DNA from: Polaromonas sp.
Lineage (GTDB): Bacteria > Pseudomonadota > Gammaproteobacteria > Burkholderiales > Burkholderiaceae_C
Length of the DNA: 64,000 bases
Direction: 5' to 3'
Assembly: GCA_028292745.1 (NCBI GenBank)
Contig: JAQGLT010000002.1
Span: 1-64,000 of the forward strand
Shown: piece by piece, positions 60,475-64,000 of the stretch
How the letters are laid out: each line of letters starts with the position of its first letter
Position numbering within the stretch: the first letter of the stretch is position 1
Notes under the pieces: generated by a model
The model's database searches: none
Told to the model about the DNA's origin: nothing
The model's input: only the letters and a program-made list of their open reading frames with translations
Made by a program: the position numbers and the translations under genes

Positions 60475-61362
60475 TCAAGCCATGGTGTGCAGCGGAATGT
60501 CCTTGTCCAATGCCAGCCTGTCCAGCTCGCTTCGGGTTTGCGTCAGCAGGAAATCGGCGATGCCTTGGCGCGCCGCAAGCGTCAGCAGGTGCCCCGCGTC
60601 GGCAGTCACCATGCCCGCCGCAGCGCACAGCGCGGCGGCAAAGTGCGGCTCCAGCGCGGCAACGGCCACCCGTCCGTCCTTGCAGGCATACACCCGGTAG
60701 CCGGCATGGGCGCCGCCCACCCAGCCTGCGGGCTGCGTCAGGCCCCATTGCCGGGGCAGTGCCAGGTAGGCGGCCGCGTCAGACAGCGCGACTTCAATAA
60801 ACACGCCGCTTCTGTCTGCGTCAGCCGTTCGCTGCCGCAGCGCCGCCTGCAGCACGGCTTCGCTGGCGGCCAGGGAGCCGGCCATGTCGGCATACAGCGT
60901 CGCCGGCAGTTCCATGCCCGGCACCAGGCCGTTGTCGGCCAGGTAGGTCAAGTCGTGGCCGGGTTCTTCTGCCCGCTCGCCCGGGCTGCCGACAATCGCC
61001 ACCTGCGACAAGGCCGGGTACCGCCGGTGCAGCGTGCGCCACGCAATGCCCAGCTTTTCAAAGGCCGAGGGGCGAAAGGAGGTCAGCAGCACATCGGCTG
61101 CCGCCAGTTCGCGGTGCAGCGCGTCCTGTCCCGCCGCTGTTTTCAGGTCCGCCGCCTGCACGTCGATGCCTGCATGCAACTGGCTGTAGGCCACGGGGTT
61201 GTAATGCCCCATCGGGTCGCCACCGGGCGGTTCGAGCTTGCGGCAGCTGGCCCCCATCCGGCGGCAGCGCATCAGCGCCGCCGGGCCGGGCAGGTTGAGT
61301 GCCAGGCTCAGGATGCGCACCCCCAGAAGGGGCTGAAAGGACAGGGCGGATGGAGTGTTCAT
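60475..61362 (-). CDS. CaiB/BaiF-type CoA-transferase family protein, short form
   Basis: 295 aa, about 100 shorter than typical class III CoA-transferases (380-400 aa). The N-terminal LLGVRILSLALNLPGPAALM and CRKLEPPGGDPM and the catalytic-Asp region PGHDLTYLADNGLVPG are kept, and the C-terminal part (VYACKDGRVAVAALEPHFAA) is shortened. It may be an alpha-methylacyl-CoA racemase-like or formyl-CoA transferase-like enzyme. The substrate is unknown. A dispersed-repeat core lies just upstream of the start. Confidence 0.85.
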   Translation of the reverse strand: MNTPSALSFQPLLGVRILSLALNLPGPAALMRCRRMGASCRKLEPPGGDPMGHYNPVAYSQLHAGIDVQAADLKTAAGQDALHRELAAADVLLTSFRPSAFEKLGIAWRTLHRRYPALSQVAIVGSPGERAEEPGHDLTYLADNGLVPGMELPATLYADMAGSLAASEAVLQAALRQRTADADRSGVFIEVALSDAAAYLALPRQWGLTQPAGWVGGAHAGYRVYACKDGRVAVAALEPHFAAALCAAAGMVTADAGHLLTLAARQGIADFLLTQTRSELDRLALDKDIPLHTMA

Positions 61363-61364
61363 TT

Positions 61365-61381
61365 GCTATTGAATTAGTAGC
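61365..61381. repeat. Degenerate repeat core upstream of the CoA-transferase gene
   Basis: GCTATTGAATTAGTAGC, an imperfect palindrome (one mismatch in the arms) 3 bases upstream of the start codon on the reverse strand. Same family as the copies at 34805, 40428 and 44744. Confidence 0.5.
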
Positions 61382-61519
61382 TGGTTAGGCAGAGTAGGTG
61401 TGCGCAAAGGCATGATTTGGCTCACAATTTAACGCAAAACCGGTTGCCGGCCTTCACGGCATGAAAATGCTTGCGGTCTGCAATAACCTGCAGCCGCCCT
61501 CCCATTTCACGGGCCGGGC

Positions 61520-63253
<1,734 letters not shown>

Positions 63254-64000
63254 ATGCCCCCTGACGACATTGCCCGGCTGGCGCTTGACGCCTTCGACCT
63301 CGTCGTGGATGCCTCGGGCGCCTTTCGCGACCGGCCCGGCCAGCGGCTCATGGCGGAAAAAGTCGCCCAGACGTTCAGCGCCGCCACGCTGGGGAAAACG
63401 GAAGAGGGCGGCGATGAGCCCACGCGCGCCATCGCGGTGATCCAGGCCGGCACGGGCGTGGGCAAGTCGCTGGCTTACTGCGCGCCGGCCATAGCGGTTG
63501 CCCTGGCGCGCAACACCCGGGTCATGATCTCGACGGCCACTGTGGCCTTGCAGGAGCAACTGGTCAACAAGGATCTGCCGGCGCTGGCCGCTTTATTGCC
63601 GCAGCCTTTCCGTTTCGGGCTGGCCAAGGGACGGGGCCGCTATGTCTGCAAGCTCAAGCTGTCACGCCACGGCGGCACAGCCGACCCGGCCGATGACGAC
63701 GATCTGTTCGCCGACGAGCTGGCGGCGGCCGCGCCCGCGCATGTGGTGGCGGCGCGCAGCACGTTTTACGCCCTGCTGGCGCGTGACTTGTCCAGCGGCG
63801 TCTGGGACGGCGACCGGGACAACTTGGCCCAGCCGCCCGAATCCGATGCCTGGTCGCCCGTGGCGGCAGAGGCGAGTTCGTGCACCGGCAAGCATTGCCC
63901 GGTTTTCAGCCAGTGCACTTATTACGAAAAACGCAAGGAGCTGGTGGGTGCGCAGGTGATCGTGGTCAACCACGACCTGCTCATGTCATCGCTCGGCTCA
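63254..64000 (+). CDS. dinG: ATP-dependent DNA helicase DinG, N-terminal part (3' end outside window)
   Basis: 249 codons, open to the end of the window. Walker A is IQAGTGVGKSLAY (residues 65-72 AGTGVGKS), then RVMISTATVALQEQLVNKDL, and the 4Fe-4S cysteines in GRGRYVCKLKL, SSCTGKHC and FSQCTYYEKR, followed by VIVVNHDLLMSSL. This is the classical DinG arrangement, distinct in sequence from the family member at 10.1 kb. The ATG follows TTTTCCT with no clear ribosome binding site, so the exact start is not certain. Confidence 0.93.
   Translation, partial: MPPDDIARLALDAFDLVVDASGAFRDRPGQRLMAEKVAQTFSAATLGKTEEGGDEPTRAIAVIQAGTGVGKSLAYCAPAIAVALARNTRVMISTATVALQEQLVNKDLPALAALLPQPFRFGLAKGRGRYVCKLKLSRHGGTADPADDDDLFADELAAAAPAHVVAARSTFYALLARDLSSGVWDGDRDNLAQPPESDAWSPVAAEASSCTGKHCPVFSQCTYYEKRKELVGAQVIVVNHDLLMSSLGS

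Overview
The window looks like the chromosome of a Comamonadaceae betaproteobacterium, probably close to Polaromonas or Rhodoferax. This is inferred from three things. First, the order of the conserved genes is the usual Burkholderiales one (sucA-sucB-lpdA-zapE; ndk-rlmN-pilF-rodZ-ispG-hisS-yfgM-bamB-der-hfq-hflX-hflK-hflC-hisZ-purA). Second, a small dispersed intergenic palindromic repeat with a GCTAT...ATAGC core recurs, of a kind familiar from Comamonadaceae genomes. Third, the metabolism is typical (Bug-type solute-binding proteins, homogentisate and 4-hydroxybenzoate breakdown). No rRNA, tRNA, CRISPR array, prophage or intact insertion sequence was seen.

Layout. 1-0.65 kb: the 3' part of etfA, GC-rich. 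0.65-1.33 kb: no recognisable gene. 1.3-9.9 kb, AT-rich: the 2-oxoglutarate dehydrogenase genes sucA, sucB and lpdA, then zapE, a secreted coiled-coil protein and a PP2C phosphatase. 10-16.4 kb: a DinG/YoaA-type helicase, bamD, rluD, scpB and an rluB-type gene. 16.4-33.3 kb: one long forward run of housekeeping genes with many overlapping junctions. 33.3-41.4 kb: metC, a small basic protein, mnmH/tesA, an orphan ybbA, rlmB, a Tat-exported carbonic anhydrase, a split chromate transporter and a DsbA/FrnE-type oxidoreductase. 41.4-51.1 kb: an accessory stretch with a Gln/Gly/Ser-rich protein, a glycine-zipper/DUF2383 fusion, two small lipoproteins, a PfpI-ku-ligD end-joining operon, a CHRD lipoprotein and a Res-Xre toxin-antitoxin pair. 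51.2-55.4 kb: a homogentisate operon (Bug protein, MarR regulator, hmgA, fahA). 55.6-58.0 kb: a YgiQ-type radical SAM protein. 58.3-62.7 kb: a reverse-strand aromatic group (4,5-dihydroxyphthalate decarboxylase-like protein, Bug protein, CaiB/BaiF CoA-transferase, pobA). 63.25 kb to the end: the start of a second DinG-family helicase.

How the genes work together. The first half is core physiology: the TCA-cycle dehydrogenase complex, BAM-complex lipoproteins (bamD, bamB), ribosome and tRNA modification or maturation (rluD, rluB, rlmN, rlmB, mnmH, der, hflX), isoprenoid and histidine/purine synthesis, the Hfq regulator and the HflKC protease modulators. The second half adds stress survival (end joining, toxin-antitoxin, glycine-zipper/DUF2383) and aromatic catabolism feeding fumarate/acetoacetate and protocatechuate pathways.

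Two whole-window patterns stand out. One is a base-composition ramp: hand counts on single 60-base lines give about 65% G+C in etfA, about 42% in sucA and at 8.5 kb, about 30% in the sucB-lpdA spacer, 48% in bamD, 60% in hisS and about 70% in purA. The other is the dispersed repeat family, one copy of which appears to supply the Shine-Dalgarno sequence of a phosphoribosyltransferase gene. I found no single unmistakably new system; the 41-51 kb stress stretch is the best place to look.
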